Below, one piece after another: positions 8,706-16,284 of a stretch of DNA of 20,425 bases; the stretch's first letter is position 1; each line of letters opens with the position of its first letter. The DNA comes from an uncultured bacterium. Its GTDB lineage: Bacteria; Bacillota; Clostridia; Oscillospirales; Acutalibacteraceae. A program made the position numbers and the translations under genes. Location: NCBI GenBank assembly GCA_934875675.1, contig CAKXIK010000045.1:1-20425 (forward strand). The letters run 5' to 3'. The notes below the pieces were generated by a model. The model had not been told where the DNA came from. It did no database searches and saw nothing but the letters and a program-made list of their open reading frames with translations.

Positions 8706-10148
8706 TTATAAAGAAGGAGAACGCGTTTCTTTGCAGTATTGCAACGGCGATTTTCCGGTGACACGCCGGAAAACCTTATTAAAGTGGCAGTAATCCACGT
8801 AACCGACCTTTTCGCAGATTTCGCTGACTGAAAAGGTGGAGTTCCGAATCAGCGCGCATGCCTGTTCAATCCGCAGCTTGCTGATGTACTCCATTATGGT
8901 ATATCCCGTTTCTTTTTTAAAAATCTGGCAAAGATAGCTCATGTTCACAAAAAACTGCTCCGCAATTCCCTGAATGTTGAGTTCCTTCCAGAAGTTTTCG
9001 TTCAGATAAGCCACAATGGATCGGATAGTCTCATTTTTGATGCTTCCTTCCTCCACGCGCACGCTTTGCCCGGCACTAACCAAAAGCTGCAGGGCATGGT
9101 GACAGAGCGCACTGCACATTTCTGCCGCGGAGGGGAACAGCTGCACCAGATTTTCAAAGTCCGAAAGGTAATCACAATCCTCTTTTTGTTGAGAAAAAAA
9201 GTAATTTACTGTATTGTAACAAAGAAATGCCTGTTCCATATCGGCAGAGCCGGACTGAAATAATGCGGAAAGCGTTTGAAAATGCTCTTCCACAGCGGCG
9301 GTGTCCCGATCTGTAATCGCCTGCTCCAGCTGATGCAGCACAGGCTCACAGGACTGCAACGTTCCTCTACAGGAATCATAATATTGATATTGACCGGTAG
9401 TAAAAAAGCGATAGGCATTATTGCGCGCGGTGTGCAGAACACCGGTCAGCTCGCCGATTGTTTCCGCCATGCCGCCGAAGCCGATGCTCACTCTCTTCGG
9501 GAGTACTGTCTGCTGCCATTCCGCCAATGCCCGCCGAACCTTCCGGCTCTGTGACGCACCCACCAGCACCATCTGCTCGCCTTTTCCCATGCGGATTTTC
9601 AGGTGCTCCACCGACGGCAGAGGCAAGGCTCCGCTGCCGACTGCGGCAAAGACAGCCGTCTCGCCGGAATCTGTCCAGAAGAAGCCCGTTTCCGGCAGAT
9701 ATTTGGCTAAAGAAACCGATTGATATTCCGGGTCGGACAGTGCCTCTAGAAATTCCGTGCTCAAAGGCCGCCGTTCCTGCAGCGACTTTGCTGCGCGCAC
9801 AATCGCTTTCTGCAGGTCTTCGTCCTGCAGGGGCTTGAGGCAATACGCAACCGCACCGCATTCCAGTGCGGCCTGCGCATATTCGAATTCCGCATATCCG
9901 CTGACGATAACAAAACGCACCGCCGGAAAACGCACCGCGCATTCCCGAATCAGGTCAATGCCGGAGATGCCGGGCATGATGATATCCGTAATCACGATTT
10001 GCGGCTGCAGCGACTCTATCAATTTCAGAGCATCTTTTCCACTGCTGGCTGTTCCAACAATGGAAAACCGATCCTGCAAATCCTCAAGCGCAGCGCAAAC
10101 ATTGGCCGCAACCAGCGGTTCGTCATCAACAATTAAAACACGGTACAT
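8706..10148 (-). CDS. YesN-like response regulator, REC plus AraC-type DNA-binding domain
   Basis: A cytoplasmic transcription factor of 480 residues, the partner of the kinase encoded just upstream. The receiver domain (1-120) has the acidic pocket Asp8-Asp9, the phospho-acceptor Asp55 (VITDIIMPG), Ser83 and Lys105 (LKP), so it should be phosphorylatable. A long middle region (about 130-370) is typical of YesN-type regulators and is not otherwise recognised. The C-terminal 100 residues carry two AraC helix-turn-helix motifs (LNIQGIAEQFFVNMSYLCQ and FSVSEICEKVGYVDYCHFNK), ending in the GKSPLQY signature. The ATG is preceded by GAGGAGGAC at ideal spacing and lies 54 bases after the kinase stop, so the two are one operon. 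Likely targets, by context, are the importer promoter and the GH123-like gene. Confidence 0.93.
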   Translation of the reverse strand: MYRVLIVDDEPLVAANVCAALEDLQDRFSIVGTASSGKDALKLIESLQPQIVITDIIMPGISGIDLIRECAVRFPAVRFVIVSGYAEFEYAQAALECGAVAYCLKPLQDEDLQKAIVRAAKSLQERRPLSTEFLEALSDPEYQSVSLAKYLPETGFFWTDSGETAVFAAVGSGALPLPSVEHLKIRMGKGEQMVLVGASQSRKVRRALAEWQQTVLPKRVSIGFGGMAETIGELTGVLHTARNNAYRFFTTGQYQYYDSCRGTLQSCEPVLHQLEQAITDRDTAAVEEHFQTLSALFQSGSADMEQAFLCYNTVNYFFSQQKEDCDYLSDFENLVQLFPSAAEMCSALCHHALQLLVSAGQSVRVEEGSIKNETIRSIVAYLNENFWKELNIQGIAEQFFVNMSYLCQIFKKETGYTIMEYISKLRIEQACALIRNSTFSVSEICEKVGYVDYCHFNKVFRRVTGKSPLQYCKETRSPSL

Positions 10149-10202
10149 TTTTTGTCCTCCTCAAACAATCCATTCTGCCGTTTTCCGCTGCAGTTGCTGC
10201 CT

Positions 10203-12041
10203 TTATTCTGGCAGGCCTGTAAACGGTTCTGCCCTGAGCCGCAGGGTTACAATGGTGCCCTCTCCCTGTCGGCTGACAATGCTGATGCCGTAGTCGTTGC
10301 CATAGGTGAGTCGAATGCGGTTATTGACGTTTACAACGCCGATTCCGGCACGGTAACCCACAATATCTGTTTCCTTGGTCAGCTTAACTCCTGCCAGCTT
10401 TTTACGCATTCGTTCCAGCTTTTCCGGTTCAATGCCTCCCCCGTTATCCCGAACTCGCAGCGTCAGGGTATCCCCTGCAAGGTCGGACTGAATAATCAGG
10501 AGCCCGTCGCTTTCCATGCACTCCACACCATGAATGATTGCATTTTCCACCAGCGGCTGCAAAATCATTTTCAGCACAGTCATATTCTTTGTATCCTCTG
10601 CAATCTGATACCTGACGGTGAACCTATCCCCGAACCGCACCTTCTGAATTCTGATATAACGATCCACCGCGTCGAGCTCATCCTTGAGAGGAACCCGCTC
10701 GCCGGGGCGGATGCTGTATCGGAAAAAGATCGAAAGATCGTTTGCCATGCTGCGAATTTCCGGCTCGTGGTGCAGTGCGGCAATCCCCTTGATGGAATCA
10801 AAGGTGTTGCACAAAAAGTGCGGATTGATCTGGCTTTGCAAAAAGCTCAGCTCGGCCTGTTTTTTTTCAAGCTCTGTGCTGAGAATTCGTTTGTCCTTCC
10901 AGATGACGGTCTGCGTCAATTCCTTGATGGTGTTCATCATTCGGTTAAATTCATCGGCCATTTCTCTTGCTTCGCGGCAGCCGTCCAGTTCGAGCGGATG
11001 ATTCAATTCCGCCAGATTTCTTTCCTCATCCTGTGAGCTTCCCACCTGCGCCATGCACCAGCTTAGGCTGTAAATCGGATTGATTACTCCGCGAATCGTC
11101 CACCAGACAGGGAAAAACATCAGCAAAAAGGAGGAGATCAGCAGCAGAATTGCCAAGTTTCTTGCACTGTCAGCTTGAGCAAGCAGTTCCTTTTCGGAAA
11201 CCATCCCGACCAGTTTTCCACCAAAAACATCAATATCGCGAAGGTAAACCATGTACCATTCGCCGTCAATTTTTTCCCGAAAATTGTTTTCGCCGCTTCT
11301 CGCCAGCTTTTCCACAACCTCATCGTTGACGGTCTGGTTGCTGCGGGAAAAAACCTTGCCGTAGCGATCCAGTACAAACAGCTGTGTGGGTGTGCTGCGA
11401 ACCTCTGCCGTTTCAGAAAGTCCGATTCCCTCCGGCTGAATCACCAGAGCCACCGCGCCGATATCATACAGAGACTGGTGCGGGTTGATGGAATACATCC
11501 GTGTGGAAACAATCACACCTTTTCTTTGGTAGCTCTGGGTGCTGAAATCCATCACCTCAGAATAGCGATAGCTTTCTTTCATTTGAAGACTTTCTTGAAT
11601 TCTGGCGTCTGCCTCGCGGAAGTTCTGCGTAAGCCCATAGGTTTGCCCGCTGTGATTCATCACGATGATGTCGATGATATCGTCATGAAAAATGCGTGTA
11701 TTCTGAAAAAAGTTGTTGACGAGGTTCGTCTGTTCAATCCAGCTGGAGATATCAGTCTGGTCTGCCGTTACAAAATTCTGAATGGTTTCATTAAAGGCGA
11801 TGAACCCGACGAAACGATTATAGGTATTGCATTTAATTGCAATGCTACGGTTCACCTCGGCAACATAAGAAGTGACCTCTTCATAGCTGTTCTGGCGAAT
11901 CGAGTGTTCCATTCTGCCGTAAAAAATGAAAATAACCATGCAAAGCAAGACTGTCAGCATTCCGGCAATGGTTAGCAGCTGCGCCTTGATTCCAGCACGC
12001 CGGTACGTTGCAAACAGCGAAAACTTTCTTTTTTCTTTCAT
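10203..12041 (-). CDS. YesM-like sensor histidine kinase
   Basis: A membrane kinase of 612 residues that autophosphorylates on histidine and passes phosphate to the regulator encoded downstream. Membrane segments at about 20-41 and 294-315 bracket a 250-residue extracytoplasmic sensor region, probably Cache-like from its position and size. A HAMP-like linker follows to about 370. The His_kinase domain has QSQINPHFL with His408 as phospho-acceptor. The ATPase domain has the N box LQPLVENAIIHG (Asn500) and the G box DNGGGI near 535. GAGAGG lies upstream of the ATG. The family usually senses extracellular sugars or a sugar-loaded binding protein; the ligand here cannot be read from sequence. Transcribed divergently from the importer. 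Confidence 0.93.
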   Translation of the reverse strand: MKEKRKFSLFATYRRAGIKAQLLTIAGMLTVLLCMVIFIFYGRMEHSIRQNSYEEVTSYVAEVNRSIAIKCNTYNRFVGFIAFNETIQNFVTADQTDISSWIEQTNLVNNFFQNTRIFHDDIIDIIVMNHSGQTYGLTQNFREADARIQESLQMKESYRYSEVMDFSTQSYQRKGVIVSTRMYSINPHQSLYDIGAVALVIQPEGIGLSETAEVRSTPTQLFVLDRYGKVFSRSNQTVNDEVVEKLARSGENNFREKIDGEWYMVYLRDIDVFGGKLVGMVSEKELLAQADSARNLAILLLISSFLLMFFPVWWTIRGVINPIYSLSWCMAQVGSSQDEERNLAELNHPLELDGCREAREMADEFNRMMNTIKELTQTVIWKDKRILSTELEKKQAELSFLQSQINPHFLCNTFDSIKGIAALHHEPEIRSMANDLSIFFRYSIRPGERVPLKDELDAVDRYIRIQKVRFGDRFTVRYQIAEDTKNMTVLKMILQPLVENAIIHGVECMESDGLLIIQSDLAGDTLTLRVRDNGGGIEPEKLERMRKKLAGVKLTKETDIVGYRAGIGVVNVNNRIRLTYGNDYGISIVSRQGEGTIVTLRLRAEPFTGLPE

Positions 12042-12103
12042 GCCGCATCGCCTCTCATCAATTGTTTTGGAAAATCCTTATTACGGACAGAATACGCGAT
12101 TTG

Positions 12104-12112
12104 ATTATATCA
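12104..12112 (-). promoter_or_regulatory. Extended -10 promoter for the kinase-regulator operon
   Basis: The minus strand reads TGATATAAT, a perfect -10 hexamer with the TGn extension, about 63 bases upstream of the kinase ATG. No good -35 hexamer lies at 16-18 bases, which fits an extended -10 promoter with low constitutive activity. Confidence 0.55.
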
Positions 12113-12145
12113 CATCAAATATTTGTTGGCTACACAATTTTTTTG

Positions 12146-12197
12146 TCAAAATGGAAAACTAAAAATACGACAAGAAAAAACTAAAGAATCAAAATGG
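12146..12197 (+). promoter_or_regulatory. Interleaved direct repeats, candidate regulator binding sites
   Basis: TCAAAATGG occurs at 12146-12154 and again at 12189-12197, offset by 43 bases. AAAACTAAA occurs at 12155-12163 and 12177-12185, offset by 22 bases. Offsets near two and four helical turns put the copies on one DNA face, as expected for dimeric AraC-type activators. They sit directly upstream of the -10 candidate of the importer operon, where an activator would contact polymerase. The region is A-rich, so chance repeats are possible. Confidence 0.45.
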
Positions 12198-12207
12198 TAA
12201 AAAACCA

Positions 12208-12235
12208 ATTGCATTTTATAATAATATTGTGCAAT
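12208..12235 (+). promoter_or_regulatory. Candidate importer promoter -10 inside an inverted repeat
   Basis: TATAAT at 12217-12222 is a consensus -10, with only a poor -35 (TGGTAA, 3/6) 17 bases upstream, so an activator would probably be needed. ATTGCA (12208-12213) and TGCAAT (12230-12235) form a six-base inverted repeat around the -10. The leader to the ATG at 12311 would be about 80 nt and includes a small hairpin, GCGGT/ACCGC, at 12272-12289. Confidence 0.45.
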
Positions 12236-12310
12236 ACTTCAACTCCAAAAAACACATGCACAGATTTGCAAGCGGTTTTCTCTCACCGCGGGAAAGGAAT
12301 GGTCACCAAA

Positions 12311-13261
12311 ATGAAGAATGAAGCAACCGCACTGGGCAGAAAACCAAAGGAGAGTCTGGGACACCGGTTCACCCTTGCGCTATCCCGGTACAAATTTCTA
12401 TACTTAATGTTGATCCCCGGACTTGCATTTTTTATCATTTTCAGCTATATTCCAATGTACGGAATCACGATTGCCTTCCGGGAGTTCAGTTATCGCAATC
12501 CGTTCGGCGGCGAATGGGTCGGGCTCAAGTACTTTCAGGAAATGATGCGCGACTCTCAGTTCTGGATTTCGTTTAAGAACACGCTGCAAATCAGCTTTGG
12601 CCGTTTGCTGTTTGAGTTTCCGGTGCCGATTATTCTGGCGCTGTTCCTCAACGAAATGCGAGGAACGAGATTCAAGCGTGTTTACCAGACGGTGTTTACC
12701 TTTCCGCATTTTCTTTCTTGGGTGGTCGGCGCTGGCATCGTTGTCAACCTGCTTTCGGAATCCGGCGCAATCAACCAGTTTTTTGCCACCTTCGGCATGC
12801 AGAAGCTCTCCATTCTGACAAACCCTTCCGCATTCCGTCCGATGCTTTATGTCAGCAATATTTGGAAGGAAGCTGGTTGGAGCGCCATTATCTATCTTGC
12901 GGCAATCACCTCCATCAATCCGGAGCTTTACGAGGCCGCCTATGTGGACGGTGCCGGAAGATTCCAGCGGATGCTTCACATCACGTTGCCCTCGATTCGC
13001 GGAACCATCGGCGTCCTGCTGATTCTTGCCATCGCGAACGTTGCCAATGCGGGCTTTGATCAGATTTTCAACCTTTACAATTCCCTAGTTTATAACGTTG
13101 CCGATATTCTGGATACTTACATTTACCGTCGCACGTTTATTTCCGGCATGAGCTTCAGTTCTTCGGCCGCGCAGGGCATTTTCAAGTCAGTCATTAATCT
13201 GGTACTGCTTGTCACCGCCAATACGGTCACAAAGAAACTGAATGGTCAGGGAATTTATTAA
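12311..13261 (+). CDS. ABC sugar transporter permease, LplB type
   Basis: One of two membrane subunits of a carbohydrate importer, 316 residues with about six membrane helices. The first is near residues 21-44 (FLYLMLIPGLAFFIIFSYIP). The cytoplasmic EAA loop that docks the ATPase is present (EAAYVDGAGRFQRMLHITLP, from Glu208). The start at 12311 (MKNEATALG) was chosen because AAAGGA lies 12 bases upstream and the length then fits the family. Starts at 12299 or 12194 are in frame but have overlapping or no ribosome sites. This family (LplB, YtcP and relatives) imports complex oligosaccharides. The gene leads the operon and is followed after 17 bases by the second permease. No ATP-binding subunit is encoded nearby. 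Confidence 0.93.
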   Translation: MKNEATALGRKPKESLGHRFTLALSRYKFLYLMLIPGLAFFIIFSYIPMYGITIAFREFSYRNPFGGEWVGLKYFQEMMRDSQFWISFKNTLQISFGRLLFEFPVPIILALFLNEMRGTRFKRVYQTVFTFPHFLSWVVGAGIVVNLLSESGAINQFFATFGMQKLSILTNPSAFRPMLYVSNIWKEAGWSAIIYLAAITSINPELYEAAYVDGAGRFQRMLHITLPSIRGTIGVLLILAIANVANAGFDQIFNLYNSLVYNVADILDTYIYRRTFISGMSFSSSAAQGIFKSVINLVLLVTANTVTKKLNGQGIY

Positions 13262-13278
13262 GAAAGGCGGAACTACTG

Positions 13279-14154
13279 ATGCAGGAAAAAAAGCGTTCGG
13301 CATTTGATTACATCAATTTTATTTTCTTATTGCTGCTTGCCGTGATTACGGCGTTTCCACTGTATTATGTCATTATTATTTCCATCGGCTCTTACCGCGA
13401 TATTGTCACTTCATCCATGTATCTCTTCCCAACATCCGTTGATTTTGACGCTTATCAGTCTATTTTTCAAGCAAAGCGCATCGGCTCTTCATTCCTCGTT
13501 TCGCTGGTAGTTACTATCATCGGCACCGTGCTCGGCATGGTTATCTCGGTTGCCATGGCATATTCACTTTCCAAAACGCATGTACCCGGCATGAAATTTG
13601 CGTTTACCATTGTGTTGATTACCATGTTCTTCAGCGGCGGTATGATTCCCTATTACCTGACCATTAAGAGCCTTGGACTGATCGATAAGGTTTCTGTCAT
13701 GATTCTTCCGACGTGTGTCAGCGTTTTTAATGTGATTGTGCTCAAAAACAATTTTGCAACCGTTCCCCCGTCTCTTGAAGAATCGGCCAGAATTGACGGT
13801 GCAAACGACCTCACCATTCTGTTCAAGATTGTGCTGCCGACCTGCAAGCCGATCCTCGCAACCATTGTTCTTTTTTACGCTGTGGAACGCTGGAACGAGT
13901 GGTGGCACGCAATGCTGTTCATTACCACGCCCACCAAGCAGCCGCTTCAGATTGTTCTGCGCGAAGTGCTGTTCAACTTTGATCAGATGAAAAATAGCAT
14001 CGGCTCTGGGCTGGCACAAAACAGTAAGCCTGTGTATAACCGTTCGGTGCAGATGGCCACAGTGACCGTTGCAACCATTCCGATTTTATGTGTATATCCA
14101 TTCTTGCAGAAGTACTTCACTAAGGGCATTATGATCGGTGCCGTTAAGGAATAA
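13279..14154 (+). CDS. ABC sugar transporter permease, LplC type
   Basis: The second membrane subunit of the importer, 291 residues of the MalG/LplC class, with about six helices starting at residues 11-33. Its EAA loop reads ESARIDGANDLTILFKIVLP from Glu168. The C-terminus ends in the usual YFTKGIMIGAVKE. AGAAAGGCGG lies upstream of the ATG, and the 17-base gap to the previous permease implies translational coupling in one operon. It would pair with the preceding permease and receive cargo from the lipoprotein encoded next. Confidence 0.94.
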   Translation: MQEKKRSAFDYINFIFLLLLAVITAFPLYYVIIISIGSYRDIVTSSMYLFPTSVDFDAYQSIFQAKRIGSSFLVSLVVTIIGTVLGMVISVAMAYSLSKTHVPGMKFAFTIVLITMFFSGGMIPYYLTIKSLGLIDKVSVMILPTCVSVFNVIVLKNNFATVPPSLEESARIDGANDLTILFKIVLPTCKPILATIVLFYAVERWNEWWHAMLFITTPTKQPLQIVLREVLFNFDQMKNSIGSGLAQNSKPVYNRSVQMATVTVATIPILCVYPFLQKYFTKGIMIGAVKE

Positions 14155-14170
14155 CCAAATTGGAAGCTTT

Positions 14171-14184
14171 CGGCGGATTCGCCG
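14171..14184 (+). promoter_or_regulatory. Small hairpin between permease and binding-protein genes
   Basis: CGGCG-GATT-CGCCG folds into a five-pair stem followed by TTTGTG, 17 bases after the permease stop, in a 143-base gap. An 11-base palindrome, GGAAC-G-GTTCC, follows at 14207-14217. Such hairpins often protect or partly terminate transcripts to raise binding-protein over permease levels; that role is inferred. No strong promoter is visible in this gap. Confidence 0.35.
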
Positions 14185-14297
14185 TTTGTGATTGAAAATC
14201 CGGTCAGGAACGGTTCCAGCTACAACAGGTTTGCGCTGTTCGCCGTCGGAACATTTCATCCGGAATTCTCAAAAAGAATAAATAGGGAGGATTATCT

Positions 14298-15920
14298 GTG
14301 AAAAAGTTTAGCAAAATGTTGTGCACAGCGCTTGCCGCTGCCATGCTCGCAACCGCGTTCGCCGGCTGCAGCAACGCCCCTGCGTCCAGCCAGGCGGCTT
14401 CCAGTGGAGCAGAAACCAACGCCAGCAGCGCCGCCACCAATCCTTACGCAGAGCCTATGGAGATCACGATTGCATCCTGGGACCTTGATTACAATGTGGA
14501 TGCTAGCGTGGAGGATCCGTTCTATCAGGAGATTCTAGACAAATTCAACATTTCCATCAAGACGATGAATACCACTTGGGACGATTACATTCAGAAGATT
14601 CAGACTTGGGCGGCAGGCGGCTCCAACATGCCCGACCTGTTTTCCATTGATGCCGTCGGCCAGCCGTTCTACACCACATGGGTCAAGGAAGGCATTGTAA
14701 AGCAGATTCCGGACGATCTTTCCGCTTATCCGAATCTTAAGCAGATTATGGATATGGCCGATACCACTGCTTATAAGGATCCTGATGGCCACTATTACTG
14801 CATTCCGAAACCGAACAACGCAGACAATGTTCTTTGGGGCATTGCAAAGGGCGTTTATATTCGCAAAGACTGGCTGGAGGCCTGCGGTATTACCAAGGAT
14901 CCCGAAAACATGGATGAACTCGTCACCGCGCTGAAAACTGTTATGGACAAAAACCCCGGCGGCGCTGCAAACCTGACCGGCATCACCGCGCAGAACAAGT
15001 CTCACTTCTTTGCACTGATGCTCAACTACGCGCCGGAAGTTGCTTGCGGCATGAACTACTGGGTGAAGGGTTCTGACAACACCTGGGAGCCGGGCATTCT
15101 CACCGCACGCACCAAGACCGGCCTGCTGGAAATGAACAAGCTTTACAAAGCAGGCGTTATGGATAACGATCTCCCGATTTTGAAGGACACAGAAGGAATG
15201 GATAAATTCTGCGCTGGCAAGGCCGTTGCTTATTGCGCCGCGCCGGAAAACACCTCTGTTCTGATGGATGCCTTTGCAAAGGTTTCTCCCGACAAGAACT
15301 TTACCGATTGTGTCAAATACCTCAAGCCCTGGAAAGCAGAAAACGGCAAGACCTATCGTTTTTCCACCCTGACTCACTGGGCAGAAAGCTATATCAGCGG
15401 CAATTGCGACGATGCAAAGCGCGACCGCATTTTGGCTTTCTATGATTACATGCTGGGCGATGGTCTGACCGCTATGCGTTACGGTGAAGAGGGCAAGGAT
15501 TACACCAAGAATGGCGATCAGATCACCATTACGCGTCCGAAGGGCGATGACGGCAACTTTGTTTCCATCCAGTCTCTGCATCCACAGCTTGTCAACCTGA
15601 AATCCGTATTCACATGGGACGGCGACTTCCACGTGGTTGATCCGTCTGCCAACCAGGCCGCGCTGAAGATGGAGCAGGAGTATATCGATTGGCTGCGCGC
15701 CAACACCGAAACGGTGGAAACCAATTTTGCTCTCACCTATATGACGTATGATAACCGCGACAAAACCATTTCCGATCCGTCTGATGAAATGATTAAAGTT
15801 GTTATGAATGATAATGCTCAGCAGGCTTATGATTCCATGGTGGCCACCCTGAAGGGCAACGGCTATGACGATGCGATTGCCAGCTTTAACGCTGCGGCCA
15901 AACAGGCCGGAATCGAATAA
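14298..15920 (+). CDS. Extracellular solute-binding lipoprotein of the sugar importer
   Basis: A substrate-capture protein tethered to the outer face of the membrane, 540 residues, at the large end of family 1 binding proteins and typical of the LplA/YtcQ group that pairs with such permeases. The signal peptide MKKFSKMLCTALAAAML leads to the lipobox AFAGC with the lipidated Cys24. A short Ser/Ala-rich linker follows, then the mature domain from EITIASWDL. The start codon is GTG, with GGGAGG seven bases upstream. Several aromatic and acidic positions fit sugar binding, but the ligand cannot be told from sequence. Third gene of the importer operon, followed by a strong hairpin. It may also present ligand to the kinase, as in some related systems (inference). 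Confidence 0.93.
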   Translation: MKKFSKMLCTALAAAMLATAFAGCSNAPASSQAASSGAETNASSAATNPYAEPMEITIASWDLDYNVDASVEDPFYQEILDKFNISIKTMNTTWDDYIQKIQTWAAGGSNMPDLFSIDAVGQPFYTTWVKEGIVKQIPDDLSAYPNLKQIMDMADTTAYKDPDGHYYCIPKPNNADNVLWGIAKGVYIRKDWLEACGITKDPENMDELVTALKTVMDKNPGGAANLTGITAQNKSHFFALMLNYAPEVACGMNYWVKGSDNTWEPGILTARTKTGLLEMNKLYKAGVMDNDLPILKDTEGMDKFCAGKAVAYCAAPENTSVLMDAFAKVSPDKNFTDCVKYLKPWKAENGKTYRFSTLTHWAESYISGNCDDAKRDRILAFYDYMLGDGLTAMRYGEEGKDYTKNGDQITITRPKGDDGNFVSIQSLHPQLVNLKSVFTWDGDFHVVDPSANQAALKMEQEYIDWLRANTETVETNFALTYMTYDNRDKTISDPSDEMIKVVMNDNAQQAYDSMVATLKGNGYDDAIASFNAAAKQAGIE

Positions 15921-15940
15921 TTTTCCGCAACAAGTTTTCG

Positions 15941-15970
15941 ACAGGGAAGTTCCGCAAGGGACTTCCCTGT
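15941..15970 (+). terminator. Strong GCAA-loop hairpin after the lipoprotein gene
   Basis: ACAGGGAAGTTCC and GGGACTTCCCTGT pair over 13 positions (one G-U) around a GCAA tetraloop, 20 bases after the stop codon. It is followed by TCTGAATT and not by a T-run, so it may act more as an mRNA-stabilising 3' structure or partial terminator than as a full intrinsic terminator. Confidence 0.55.
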
Positions 15971-16177
15971 TCTGAATTCCGGGTTGCATTTTGCACAACC
16001 GCAAAATCATGGTATTTCCAGTGTGAATATTCATCAAATCTATTTTCAGCACAACAAATGAAAGGGGACCTCAATTCACTCGCTTTTCTCTCGCCGCAGG
16101 CGGGAAAAATTACATAGAATTGCAATGCAGAAATGAAAAACAGGAGTTTTTAAAGATTTCGTATAATTACTAATGAG
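15971..16177 (+). other. Non-coding part of the gap before the 1088-residue gene
   Basis: No gene is seen. It contains a weak hairpin, GGTTG/CAACC, near 15982-16000, and TTTTCTCTCGCCGC at 16084-16097, which differs at one base from TTTTCTCTCACCGC at 12276-12289 in the importer leader. The stem TCTCGCC/GGCGGGA at 16089-16105 overlaps it. A TATAAT at 16162-16167 has no matching -35. Confidence 0.45.
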
Positions 16178-16227
16178 TGATTCTTTTTTAATTGTAAATC
16201 GATTCAGAATCTTTTATGAAAGAATCA
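16178..16227 (+). promoter_or_regulatory. Promoter nested in GAATC inverted repeats, candidate operator
   Basis: TTGTAA (-35, 16192-16197) and TATGAA (-10, 16215-16220) are 17 bases apart. TGATTCTTT (16178-16186) and its exact reverse complement AAAGAATCA (16219-16227) flank the promoter. The 11-base palindrome GATTC-A-GAATC (16201-16211) sits in the spacer. Four copies of the same half-site therefore surround one promoter, an arrangement expected for a repressor that blocks polymerase. The start codon of the 1088-residue gene is about 57 bases further on. Confidence 0.5.
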
Positions 16228-16284
16228 TGTGAGTTGTATTGCCCTTCAAAACCCAACCATGATTGAACACAAGGAGGAATTGTA

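Noticed and set aside
12267..12280. CcpA cre-like sequence TGCAAGCGGTTTTC in the importer leader
   Set aside because: The AAGCG core fits, but the third position and the final CA of the consensus do not, and the arm symmetry is poor; too weak to call without a genome-wide motif.
12194..12310. Longer N-terminus for the first permease (starts at 12194 or 12299)
   Set aside because: The extension overlaps the likely -10 and leader, lacks membrane or conserved sequence, and has no usable ribosome site.
14535..16052. A 505-codon open frame antisense to the binding-protein gene
   Set aside because: Its translation is low in recognisable motifs, it has no fitting ribosome site, and the opposite strand encodes a clear lipoprotein; it is a by-product of codon bias.
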